A DNA stretch of 43,942 nucleotides from Variovorax sp. (GTDB lineage: Bacteria > Pseudomonadota > Gammaproteobacteria > Burkholderiales > Burkholderiaceae_C). The stretch lies in NCBI GenBank assembly GCA_004211245.1, contig SEGN01000030.1, positions 1-43,942 on the forward strand, given 5' to 3'. Below, piece after piece: positions 31,248 through 39,013 of this stretch (position 1 is the stretch's first letter; every line of letters starts with the position of its first letter). The position numbers and the translations under genes are program-made. The notes beneath the pieces are model-generated. The model was not told the DNA's origin. It did not search any database and saw only the letters and a program-made list of their open reading frames with translations.

Positions 31248-32444
31248 TCAGGCCGCGACCAGCCGCAGCGGCAGGGTGTCCAGCGTGCGCATCTGGTTGA
31301 CCGGCCTCCAGACCGCCTCGCCGGCCGGCTCGAGCGCCTTGACGCGGCGCGCCAGCGCAGCGATCAGGCATTCGGACTCGAGCCGCGCCATCATCTGGCC
31401 GATGCAGTTGTGCTCGCCGCCACCGAAGGCGAGGTGCCCTTGCGTGTTGCGGGCGGCGTCGTACCGGTCCGGCTCCGGCCAGCGGCGCGGATCGCGATTG
31501 GCCGATCCCAGGTAGACGCCGACCTTCCTGTCGGCCTCGAGGTGCACGCCATGGAGATCGGTGTCCCCCAGCGTGACGCGGTAGGTCACCTGGAAAGGGG
31601 TCTCCATGCGCGTCCCCTCCTCGAAGGCGTTGCGGGCCCGGCTCGGCTGCTCGCGCACCCAGTTCCATTGGTCCGGATTGCGCGACAGATGCATCAGGGT
31701 CGATCCGATGCCTGCGATCGTCGAGTCCATGCCGCCGCGCACGAACGTGCGCGTGAGGTTGGATGCGATGCCCGGGCCGATCTCGCCGGCATCCTCCGCC
31801 GCGAAGAATTCGGCCGCCAGGCCGGTCGATTGCACGTGCTCCCGCTGTTGGCTTTCCTCGAACCATTGCAGATACGGCTGCGCGCGACGCATCGCGTCAT
31901 GGAACAACTGGTTCTGGGGCCCGCTCTGGTTGAAGCTCATCGCGCCGATGGCGAGGATGGCATCGCGATCGAAGCGCACGCCGACCGCATCGACGAAGAC
32001 CTTGAAGATGTAGGCCTCGACCAGCTGTTCGACCGCTTCCACTTCGCGCTGGTCGAGCAGCCGGTCGACCAGCTGTTCGGCATCGCGTTCCATGTCGGCG
32101 CGCCATTGGCGAACCCGCGCCGGCGAAAGGATCCGGTTGACCACGCTGCGCAGGCGCGTGTGGTCGGGTGGATCGACTTCGAGCAGCGCGTTGAGCGGGC
32201 GGAAGTTGGCCCCCGGCTTGCGTGCATCCGCCAGGCCGATGCCGCCGGTGGTCGAAAAACGTCGGTGGTCCTTGAGCACCACCCCGGCCTCCTCGAAGCC
32301 GCCCACGGCGTAGACGCCGTGCTCGGTGATCTCGGCGGCGGGCCCGGCGGCGCGCAGCTGCTGGTGAAAGGGATAGGGATCCAGCAACACGGCCGTCGAG
32401 TAGGGATCGACGCCGAGTGGCCGGGGAGATTGCAGGACGGTCAT
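31248..32444 (-). CDS. Cytochrome P450, CYP199-like
   Basis: Soluble bacterial P450 of 398 aa. The oxygen-activation motif in the I helix is GGMDST (237-242), the K-helix E-x-x-R is in FEEGTR (E276/R279), and the heme-binding loop is FGGGEHNCIG with Cys347. Overall wording (VDPYSTAVLLDPYP at the start, LGSANRDPRRWPEPDRYD before the heme loop) resembles CYP199A enzymes, which O-demethylate para-methoxybenzoates. The 2Fe-2S ferredoxin encoded at 35934 is a suitable electron donor. First gene of the seven-gene leftward operon, with two GTCCCC palindromes in its upstream region. The demethylation role is inferred. Confidence 0.9.
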   Translation of the reverse strand: MTVLQSPRPLGVDPYSTAVLLDPYPFHQQLRAAGPAAEITEHGVYAVGGFEEAGVVLKDHRRFSTTGGIGLADARKPGANFRPLNALLEVDPPDHTRLRSVVNRILSPARVRQWRADMERDAEQLVDRLLDQREVEAVEQLVEAYIFKVFVDAVGVRFDRDAILAIGAMSFNQSGPQNQLFHDAMRRAQPYLQWFEESQQREHVQSTGLAAEFFAAEDAGEIGPGIASNLTRTFVRGGMDSTIAGIGSTLMHLSRNPDQWNWVREQPSRARNAFEEGTRMETPFQVTYRVTLGDTDLHGVHLEADRKVGVYLGSANRDPRRWPEPDRYDAARNTQGHLAFGGGEHNCIGQMMARLESECLIAALARRVKALEPAGEAVWRPVNQMRTLDTLPLRLVAA

Positions 32445-32499
32445 GGAATGGTTCCAGAGGAGGCTCTCCGGAATTTAGGCAGGACGCCCGTCGGCGTCA

Positions 32500-32517
32500 G
32501 TCCCCGTTGCAAGGGAC
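32500..32517. promoter_or_regulatory. GTCCCC palindrome, site c
   Basis: GTCCCC-GTTGCA-AGGGAC, one mismatch between the arms; the left half extends to GCGTCAGTCCCC (32494-32505). It is upstream of the P450 gene, with a TAAATT -10-like sequence about 18 bases beyond it on the minus strand, so it covers the -35 position, as a class II activator site would. Confidence 0.55.
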
Positions 32518-32550
32518 AAGGGTTTGCCCGTTGCCGTGCGGCCCCGGCCT

Positions 32551-32568
32551 GTACCACTGGCAGGGGAC
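32551..32568. promoter_or_regulatory. GTCCCC palindrome, site d
   Basis: GTACCA-CTGGCA-GGGGAC; the right half extends to GGGGACTGACGC (32563-32574), a perfect 12-base inverted copy of the left half of site c. Sites c and d thus form a mirror-symmetric pair in the divergent P450/livG region. Confidence 0.5.
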
Positions 32569-32614
32569 TGACGCTGTAGCGGCATGCCGTGACACTGCGA
32601 CGCATCGAGATGCC

Positions 32615-33418
32615 ATGCCCATGAACCCAACGCCAACAACTTCCGAGCCGCTGCTGCGCGTGCGCGACGTGTCCGTCCGATTCGGTGGCATCGTCGCCCT
32701 CGACGGCATTTCGTTCGACGTGCGGCGCGGCGCGATCTGTGGCGTGATCGGTCCCAATGGTGCGGGCAAGACCACGCTCTTCAACTGCCTGAGCCGGCTC
32801 TACACGCCCAGTGGCGGTGCGATCGAGTTCGACGGGGAGGACCTGCTGTCCAAGTCCCAGCACGCCATCGCCGCGGCGGGCATCGGGCGCACCTTCCAGA
32901 ACGTGGCCCTCTTTCCGGCGATGACCGTGCGCGAGAACGTGCAGGTGGGGCGCCATTGCCGCACGGCGACCGGCTACTGGGCCAATGCCTTGCGCCTGGG
33001 TTCGGTGCGGCGCGAGGAGGCCGAGGTGCGCGACCGCACCGAGCGGCTGCTCGAGCTGCTCGCGCTGCGCGACGTCGCATCGACCGCGGTCAACCAGCTC
33101 TCCTTCGGCACCCGCAAGCGGGTCGAAATGGCACGTGCGCTGGTGGCCGACCCCAAGCTGCTGCTGCTCGACGAGCCGGCGGCCGGCCTCAATCACGAGG
33201 AGGTGGACGGGCTGCGCGAACTGATCCAGGACGTGCGCGACCGGTTCCAGGTCACCGTGCTGCTGGTGGAGCACCACCTCAATCTCGTGATGCGTGTGTC
33301 GGACCAGGTGGTGGCGATGAACTTCGGCCGCAAGATCGCCGATGGCCTGCCGGCCGACGTCCAGGTCGACCCCGAGGTCGTGCGCGCCTACCTCGGCACC
33401 GAAGAGGAGACCGTCTGA
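32615..33418 (+). CDS. livG: ABC transporter ATP-binding protein LivG (cluster 2)
   Basis: HAAT-type ATPase of 267 aa: Walker A IGPNGAGKTT, signature region LSFGTRKRVEMARAL, Walker B LLLLDEPAAGL, and the LivG C-terminal YLGTEE. First gene of a long rightward operon of eleven coding units. ATG 32615 or ATG 32621 could both be used. The operon joins uptake with ferredoxin, SDR and P450 genes. Its stop overlaps the livF start by one base (TGATG). Confidence 0.94.
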   Translation: MPMNPTPTTSEPLLRVRDVSVRFGGIVALDGISFDVRRGAICGVIGPNGAGKTTLFNCLSRLYTPSGGAIEFDGEDLLSKSQHAIAAAGIGRTFQNVALFPAMTVRENVQVGRHCRTATGYWANALRLGSVRREEAEVRDRTERLLELLALRDVASTAVNQLSFGTRKRVEMARALVADPKLLLLDEPAAGLNHEEVDGLRELIQDVRDRFQVTVLLVEHHLNLVMRVSDQVVAMNFGRKIADGLPADVQVDPEVVRAYLGTEEETV

Positions 33419-34134
33419 TGGCAGCGCCCCTGTTGCAGGCTTCGCGCGTGGAGGCGTTCTACGGCGCCACACGGGTTCTCAAGGGCATCGACTTCGAGGT
33501 TGCCGAAGGGGGCATCACCACGATCCTCGGCGCCAATGGCGCCGGCAAGACCACCACGCTGCGCGCCGTCAGCGGCCTCGTGCGCACCGCAGGCGAGATC
33601 CGCTTCGCCGGCCAGCGCATCGACGGCCTGCCGCCCGAGAAGGTGGCGCGCCTGGGCGTGGCGCACGTACCGGACGGTCGGGGCACGCTGGTCAACATGA
33701 CGGTGGAAGAGAACCTGCGCGTCGGCGCCTACCTGCGCAAGCGTCGCAGCGAGATCGATGCCGACTTCGAGCGGATCTACGGCTACTTTCCGCGCCTGCG
33801 CGAGCGCAGTCAGCAGCAGGCCGGCACGCTGTCCGGCGGCGAGCAGCAGATGCTGGCCATCAGCCGCGCGCTGATGCAGCGGCCCCGCCTGCTCATGATG
33901 GACGAGCCGTCCTTCGGCCTTGCGCCGCTGATCATCCGGGAGATCTTCCAGATCATGAAGCTGATCAACGAGAAGGAGGGCGTGAGCATCCTGCTGGTGG
34001 AGCAGAACGTGGCGCGCGCGCTCGACCTGGCCGATCACGCATGGCTGCTGGAGACGGGCTCGACCGTGATGTCGGGCACGGCGCGCGAACTGCGCGACGA
34101 CGAGCAGATCCGCCGTTCCTATCTCGGCTTCTGA
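33418..34134 (+). CDS. livF: ABC transporter ATP-binding protein LivF (cluster 2)
   Basis: HAAT-type second ATPase, 238 aa, with Walker A GANGAGKTTT, signature LSGGEQQMLAISRAL and Walker B LLMMDEPSFGLAP intact, ending RRSYLGF. Coupled to livG by TGATG overlap and followed 22 bases later by livH. It appears fully functional even though the cassette's LivM is broken. Confidence 0.95.
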   Translation: MAAPLLQASRVEAFYGATRVLKGIDFEVAEGGITTILGANGAGKTTTLRAVSGLVRTAGEIRFAGQRIDGLPPEKVARLGVAHVPDGRGTLVNMTVEENLRVGAYLRKRRSEIDADFERIYGYFPRLRERSQQQAGTLSGGEQQMLAISRALMQRPRLLMMDEPSFGLAPLIIREIFQIMKLINEKEGVSILLVEQNVARALDLADHAWLLETGSTVMSGTARELRDDEQIRRSYLGF

Positions 34135-34156
34135 AGCAACTTTCGAGGACCGCACG

Positions 34157-35029
34157 ATGTACAGCCTGCTGCAGCAGATCTCCGCCGGTATCGCCATGGG
34201 CGGCATCTACGCGTGCCTGGGGCTCGCGCTGGTGATGATCTACCAGTCCACGCACCACATCAACTTCGCGCAGGGCGAGATGGCGATGTTCTCGACGTTC
34301 ATCGCGTGGATGCTGATCAAGTACGGCCTGCCGTACTGGGCCGCAGTGCCGATCACGCTGGTGTTCGGATTCGTGATGGGCATGGCGATCGAGCGCGTGG
34401 TGCTGCGCCCGCTCAGCAATGCCCCCGAGCTCTCGGTCATCGTGGTCTTCATCGGCCTCTTCGTGGGCGTCAATTCGCTCGCGGGCTGGATCTTCGGCCA
34501 CCAGCTCGAAACCTTTCCGAGTCCGTTCCCGGACAAGGGCCCGTTCGGCACCACGCTCATCTCGGGCCACGAGTTCGGCACCATCGTGGTCGTGCTGGCG
34601 GTGATGGCGGTGCTGTTCGCCTTCCTGCGGTTCACCCGGCTGGGCCTCGCCATGCGCGCCTCGGCGGAGAACCCGGTGTCTTCGCGACTGGCCGGCATTC
34701 CGGTGTCCTTCATGCTGTCCCTCGGGTGGGGCCTTTCCGCGCTGATCGGCGCGATCGCCGGGCTGATGGTGGCGCCGGTGGTGTTCCTCGACCCGCACAT
34801 GATGGGCGGCGTGCTCATCTATGCGTTCGCGGCGGCCCTGCTGGGCGGCATCGACAACCCCTGGGGCGCGGTCATCGGCGGCCTCATCGTCGGCGTGGTG
34901 GAGAACCTCGCGGGCGCCTACGTGGTGGGCACCGAACTCAAGCTGTCGGTGGCGCTGGTGGTCATCGTCGGCGTGCTGCTGGTGCGCCCGTCCGGCATCT
35001 TCGGCCGTCGCCTCGTGGCGCGGGTCTGA
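34157..35029 (+). CDS. livH: ABC transporter permease LivH (cluster 2)
   Basis: Inner-membrane permease of 290 aa with the LivH start QQISAGIAMGGIYACLGLAL and HHINFAQGEMAMFSTF, and an intact cytoplasmic loop MRASAENPVSSRLAGIPV. No lesion is visible. It precedes the disrupted livM by 16 bases. Confidence 0.94.
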   Translation: MYSLLQQISAGIAMGGIYACLGLALVMIYQSTHHINFAQGEMAMFSTFIAWMLIKYGLPYWAAVPITLVFGFVMGMAIERVVLRPLSNAPELSVIVVFIGLFVGVNSLAGWIFGHQLETFPSPFPDKGPFGTTLISGHEFGTIVVVLAVMAVLFAFLRFTRLGLAMRASAENPVSSRLAGIPVSFMLSLGWGLSALIGAIAGLMVAPVVFLDPHMMGGVLIYAFAAALLGGIDNPWGAVIGGLIVGVVENLAGAYVVGTELKLSVALVVIVGVLLVRPSGIFGRRLVARV

Positions 35030-35045
35030 GCGAGGAAACCGATCC

Positions 35046-35883
35046 ATGTCCAGCCTCTTGAACGTGCGCGGCGCCCCTGCCGCATCCATCGGCGCGATGC
35101 CGCGCGAACCGGCCGCCATCGGCCCCTGGGCGCGCGTCGCGCTCCCGTTGCTGGCCGCGGTGGCCATCGCGATCCCCTTCGTGTTGAGCGACTACCGCCT
35201 GTTCCTGGTGACGCTGACCCTGATCTCGGCGATCGCGGTGCTGGGCCTGAACATGCTGGTCGGCTACAACGGGCAGATCTCGCTGGGCCACGGCGCGATC
35301 TACGCGATGGGCGCCTACATCACTGCGGTCCTCATCGAGCATGCGGGCTGGCCCTGGTGGAGCACGCTGCCGGTGTCCGCGGCCGCCTGCTTCGTGTTCG
35401 GCTTTCTGTTCGGCTGGCCGGCGCTCCGGCTGAAGGGCCATTACCTTGCCCTGGCCACCTTCGCGCTGGCACTCGCCACGCCGCAACTGCTCAAGTACAA
35501 GGCACTCGAACCCTGGACCGGGGGCGTGCAGGGCATCGTGCTCATGAAGCCGGAGGCGCCCGCGGGCCTGAAGCTGTCGTCCGACCAGTGGCTCTATCTC
35601 GTCGTCGCGTGCATCGCCGCCGTGATTCGTGTCGGTGTTCTTCCTGGTCGGTGCGGTGGTGGGTGGCCTGGGCACCATTTCGGGGGCGCTGATCGGCGCT
35701 GCCTTCATACAGTTCGTGCCCAACTTCGCGGACTCGATATCGAAATCGGCGCCGTCGGCCATTTTTGCGGCCGCGATGATCCTGTCGATGTTTCTCATGC
35801 CACAGGGCGTGGTCGGCCTCGTCAAGCGCGGCGCTGCGTGGCTGGCGCGCAGGCGCGGACAACGTCCCCCTGGTGGGGACTGA
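35046..35883 (+). pseudogene. livM: livM permease gene with internal deletion and frame change (cluster 2)
   Basis: The first frame (ATG 35046) encodes a normal LivM N-terminus, including NGQISLGHGAIYAMGAY, up to QWLYLVVACIAAV near 35624. A different frame then encodes a normal LivM C-terminus from about 35629 (SVFFLVGAVVGGLGTISGALIG) to the TGA at 35881. Alignment by eye with the intact LivM at 12234-13187 shows about 70 residues missing between these points, including the EAA-type loop that contacts the ATPases. The lost length is not a multiple of three. Hence no intact LivM comes from this cassette; transport may need the other LivM, or the lesion may be an assembly fault. Confidence 0.82.
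35864..35880. promoter_or_regulatory. GTCCCC palindrome, site e
   Basis: GTCCCC-CTGGT-GGGGAC with perfect arms, extending right to GGGGACTGAC (35875-35884). It overlaps the last codons and stop of the livM remnant and is 54 bases upstream of the ferredoxin ATG, so it may control a separate ferredoxin-SDR-P450 transcript. Confidence 0.5.
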
Positions 35884-35933
35884 CCGGGCGCGCAAGCCGG
35901 TTCACAGTCAGGAAAAACCACCTCACACAAGCA

Positions 35934-36257
35934 ATGTCCAAGGTCACATACATCCACCCAGACGGCCAGACCCATGAAGTCGACGCGGCCGACGGTACCA
36001 GCCTGATGATGGTCGCCACCGGCCATGGCATCGAAGGCATCGTCGGCGACTGCGGCGGCGTCATGAGCTGTGCCACCTGCCACGTCATCGTCGAAGCGCC
36101 CTGGGACGAGAAGCTGTCCCCGCGCAGCGACACCGAGAACCAGATGCTCGACTACACGGCAGCGCCGCGCGAGCCCACCAGCCGGCTCTGCTGCCAGATC
36201 GTGATGAGTGCCGAGCTGGACGGCATTCGCGTGCGCATCGCCGACCCGCAGCTTTGA
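35934..36257 (+). CDS. Adrenodoxin-type 2Fe-2S ferredoxin
   Basis: Ferredoxin of 107 aa with the adrenodoxin/putidaredoxin ligand pattern C40-x5-C46-x2-C49 and a later Cys at 86 or 87 (LCCQIV). It would carry electrons to the P450s of this region; similar ferredoxins serve CYP199-like enzymes. No ferredoxin reductase is encoded in the window. ATG 35934 has no well-placed Shine-Dalgarno (AGGAAA is about 18 bases upstream), and the frame is open from the truncated livM, so translational read-through or coupling is possible. Confidence 0.92.
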   Translation: MSKVTYIHPDGQTHEVDAADGTSLMMVATGHGIEGIVGDCGGVMSCATCHVIVEAPWDEKLSPRSDTENQMLDYTAAPREPTSRLCCQIVMSAELDGIRVRIADPQL

Positions 36258-36301
36258 AGCTGCAACCCCACGTCAACCCCATCAACCTGGAGAGATCTCC
36301 C

Positions 36302-36949
36302 ATGCAAGAAGCTGCAACCGCGACCGCGTCGATACCCGGATCGCTCGCGGCGGCCCCCGAACCGAAGGGCGCCAATCCCGGCCTCACGCCGATGATGTTG
36401 AACCATGCCGCATGGGTCACCCACGACGTGCAGGCCACCACCGACTTCTATACGCGCCTGATGGGCATGGAGATCGCGAGCACGGTGGTCGACGACCATG
36501 TCCCCTCGACCGGCGACAAGATCCCGTACTTCCACATCTTCTTTCGCATGGGCGATGGGTCGACCCTGGCGTTCTTCGAGGCCCCGGGCGTGCCGCCGCC
36601 GGCCAAGTCGACGCATCCGGCCTACGACATCTTCAACCACATCGCGCTGCAGGCGAAGGACCGTGCCGAAGTGATGAAGTGGTACGAATGGCTCACCTCG
36701 CAGGGCGTGCCCGTGATCGGACCGACCGACCACAAGGGAATGATCCTCTCGATCTATTTCCATGACCCGGCCGGCATTCGCCTGGAGATCACCACGCCGC
36801 TCGACATGGAGTGGAACCGCCACACCGACAAGGGCTATGAGGACCTCAAGCGCTGGGTCGACTGCAAGGAGCAGGCGAAGGCCGACGGCCGCGACGTGCC
36901 CGAGGCCCTGATCGAGATGATCAAGGGACTGCGCAAGCGCTATGACTGA
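36302..36949 (+). CDS. VOC-family protein (glyoxalase/extradiol-dioxygenase fold)
   Basis: Protein of 215 aa with an N-terminal low-complexity tail, then a VOC fold. Candidate metal ligands are His in MLNHAAWVTHD, His in FNHIALQAKD, and Glu in IRLEITTPLD. A C-terminal helical extension follows (about 40 residues). GGAGAG lies before ATG 36302. Members are dioxygenases, isomerases or lyases; no specific reaction can be named. A truncated homologue is present at 18466-18861. The stop overlaps the next gene by 8 bases. Confidence 0.88.
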   Translation: MQEAATATASIPGSLAAAPEPKGANPGLTPMMLNHAAWVTHDVQATTDFYTRLMGMEIASTVVDDHVPSTGDKIPYFHIFFRMGDGSTLAFFEAPGVPPPAKSTHPAYDIFNHIALQAKDRAEVMKWYEWLTSQGVPVIGPTDHKGMILSIYFHDPAGIRLEITTPLDMEWNRHTDKGYEDLKRWVDCKEQAKADGRDVPEALIEMIKGLRKRYD

Positions 36950-37424
36950 TCCGACGATGACGCCGGTCGTCCTCGAGCCGCTGTTCCGGATCAAGGCCGA
37001 AGTCACCGCGCCACCGCAGATGGTCGGCGCCGTGCCGCACGGCTACACGCGAAGGGTCATGGTCGTCAGCGGCGGTCACTTCGCGGGCGCCGAGCTGAGC
37101 GGCAAGGTGCTGCCGGGCGGTGCCGACGTGGTGCTGGAGCGGCCCGACGGCGGCCTGCACCTGGACGTGCGCCTCGTGCTGCAGACGGAGCAGGGCGAGA
37201 TCGTCTACATGACCTACAACGGCCGCCGCAACGGACCGACGCCCGACGTCATGCGGCGCATCGTCAACCGGGAACCGGTCGCCCGCGGCGAGGACTACTT
37301 TCGTGTCCTGGTCCAGTTCGAAACCGCGGCGCCGCGGCTTCTGTGGCTCAACGACAAGGTCGCCATCGGCACCGGCACGCGCGAGCCCGACGGCCCGGTG
37401 TACGACGTGTGGATGGTTGCATGA
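36942..37424 (+). CDS. DUF3237-domain protein
   Basis: Protein of 160 aa with the DUF3237 (UPF0311) beta-barrel pattern: GYTRRVMVVSGGHFAGAEL near the start, GGADVVLERPDGGLHLDVR in the middle, and YFRVLVQFETAAPRLLWLND towards the end. Function is not established for the family; it is often found near SDR and VOC genes in catabolic clusters. It overlaps both neighbours (8 bases with VOC, ATGA with SDR 5), so it belongs to the operon. Confidence 0.88.
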   Translation: MTDPTMTPVVLEPLFRIKAEVTAPPQMVGAVPHGYTRRVMVVSGGHFAGAELSGKVLPGGADVVLERPDGGLHLDVRLVLQTEQGEIVYMTYNGRRNGPTPDVMRRIVNREPVARGEDYFRVLVQFETAAPRLLWLNDKVAIGTGTREPDGPVYDVWMVA

Positions 37425-38221
37425 GCGCTGCGCTGCAGCGCTTCACCGGGCGCCCGGCGATCGTCACTGCTGCCGGCTCCGGCATCGGCCGGGCCATCGC
37501 GCTGCGCCTTCATGAAGAGGGCGCGAACGTCCTGGCGGTGGACATCAACGCCGACGCACTGGCGGCGTTGCCCGCATCGGGCCGGCTGACGACGCTGGTG
37601 GCCGACGTCAACGCGCCCGATGCGCCGGCGCGCATCGTCCGGCGCTGCGTGGACGCCTACGGCGGGGTGCGCGTGCTGGTCAACAACGCGGGCCTGGGCA
37701 ACTGCCCGGCGTTCCATGAAACCACCGATGACGACTACGACAAGTGGCTCGACATCAACCTGCGCAGCAACTTCCGCATCACGCGCGAAGCGTTTCCGGA
37801 ACTGCTCCGGTCGCGCGGCGCGATCGTCAACATCGCCTCGTCGCTCGGTCTGGTGGGCTACCGGCGCCAGGCCGTGTATTCGATGGCCAAGGCCGGCGTG
37901 ATCGGGCTCACGCGCAATCTCGCGGCCGACTACGCCGACCGCGGCATTCGCGTGAACGCCATCGCGCCGGGCATCGTCGCCACACCGCAGACCGCGGGCC
38001 GGCTCCACACCGCGCGGTTCTACGCCACCATCGTCGGCACCACGCCCATGGGCCGGCCCGGCCTGCCCGAAGAGATCGCCGGCGCGGCGGCGTTCCTGTG
38101 CAGCGACGATGCAGGCTTCGTCACCGGCCAGGTGCTGGCGGTCGATGGCGGCCAGACGACCAGCGCCTATGTCAGCGATGCGATGGTCGCGTGCTGGACC
38201 GAGGCCCATCCCGACACATGA
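37421..38221 (+). CDS. Short-chain dehydrogenase/reductase (SDR 5)
   Basis: SDR of 266 aa with cofactor loop TAAGSGIGRAIA (the first Gly of TGxxxGxG is Ala), NNAGLGN, Ser in IASSLGLVG, and YSMAK. The tail SAYVSDAMVACWTEAHPDT is longer than usual. ATGA overlaps at both ends link it to DUF3237 and SDR 6. Confidence 0.92.
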   Translation: MSAALQRFTGRPAIVTAAGSGIGRAIALRLHEEGANVLAVDINADALAALPASGRLTTLVADVNAPDAPARIVRRCVDAYGGVRVLVNNAGLGNCPAFHETTDDDYDKWLDINLRSNFRITREAFPELLRSRGAIVNIASSLGLVGYRRQAVYSMAKAGVIGLTRNLAADYADRGIRVNAIAPGIVATPQTAGRLHTARFYATIVGTTPMGRPGLPEEIAGAAAFLCSDDAGFVTGQVLAVDGGQTTSAYVSDAMVACWTEAHPDT

Positions 38222-39009
38222 CGACCACCACTTCCAACAGCCCGCGGCGCGTCGCACTCGTCACCGGCGGCGCCAGCGGACTCGGCCTGGCGACGGCCAG
38301 ACGCCTGGCGGCCGACGGCCTGACCCTGGTGCTGGCCGACCTGAACCTTGCGCGTGCCCAATCCGCCGCGGCCGAACTGCCGGGCGCGGGCCACTTCGGC
38401 CTGCGCTGCGACGTGGGTGACGAAGCCAGCGTGCGCGAGGCCTTCGCAAGCGCCGCTGACCGCGCGGGCGAGGTCAGCGTGCTGGCCTGTTTCGCGGGCA
38501 TCCTGAGCACCGCCCCGCAACCCGGGCGCCTGGCCACCATCGACATCAGCCTGGACGAGTGGGACCGCGTGATGCAGGTCAATGCCCGGGGCAGCTTCCT
38601 CTGCATCCGCGAGATGCTGCGCCGGGCCGGTGGCAGGCCCGTGCCGCATGGCCGCATCGTGACGGTGGCCTCGCTCGCCGGCCAGATGGGTGGCATGCAG
38701 AGCGGCGCCGCCTACAGTGCGTCCAAGGGTGCCGTGCTGGCGCTGTCGAAGGTCGCGGCGCGCGAGGCGGCGAGCCTGGGCATCACCGTCAACACCGTGG
38801 CGCCGGGGCCGATCGACACGCCGATGCTGCAACTCACGGTGCCGCCCGGCAACGGCGACCAGAAATACATGGGGACCGCTGCAGTGCCGCTCGGGCGCAT
38901 CGGCCTGCCAGAGGAGATTGCCGCGGCGGTCGGCTACCTGGTGTCGCCCGATGCGGCCTTCGTCACCGGCGCGACGATCGACGTCAACGGTGGCATGCTG
39001 ATGCGCTGA
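38218..39009 (+). CDS. Short-chain dehydrogenase/reductase (SDR 6)
   Basis: SDR of 263 aa with TGGASGLGLATA, CFAG in place of NNAG, Ser in VASLAGQMG, and YSASK. Coupled to SDR 5 by ATGA and followed 4 bases later by a P450 gene. Two adjacent SDR genes of different sequence suggest successive or stereo-specific oxidations. Confidence 0.92.
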   Translation: MTTTTSNSPRRVALVTGGASGLGLATARRLAADGLTLVLADLNLARAQSAAAELPGAGHFGLRCDVGDEASVREAFASAADRAGEVSVLACFAGILSTAPQPGRLATIDISLDEWDRVMQVNARGSFLCIREMLRRAGGRPVPHGRIVTVASLAGQMGGMQSGAAYSASKGAVLALSKVAAREAASLGITVNTVAPGPIDTPMLQLTVPPGNGDQKYMGTAAVPLGRIGLPEEIAAAVGYLVSPDAAFVTGATIDVNGGMLMR

Positions 39010-39013
39010 CCCG

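Noticed and set aside
36116-36516. Further GTCCCC strings in the ferredoxin and VOC genes
   Set aside because: Single half-sites within coding sequence without the GGGGAC arm at 5 to 6 bases.
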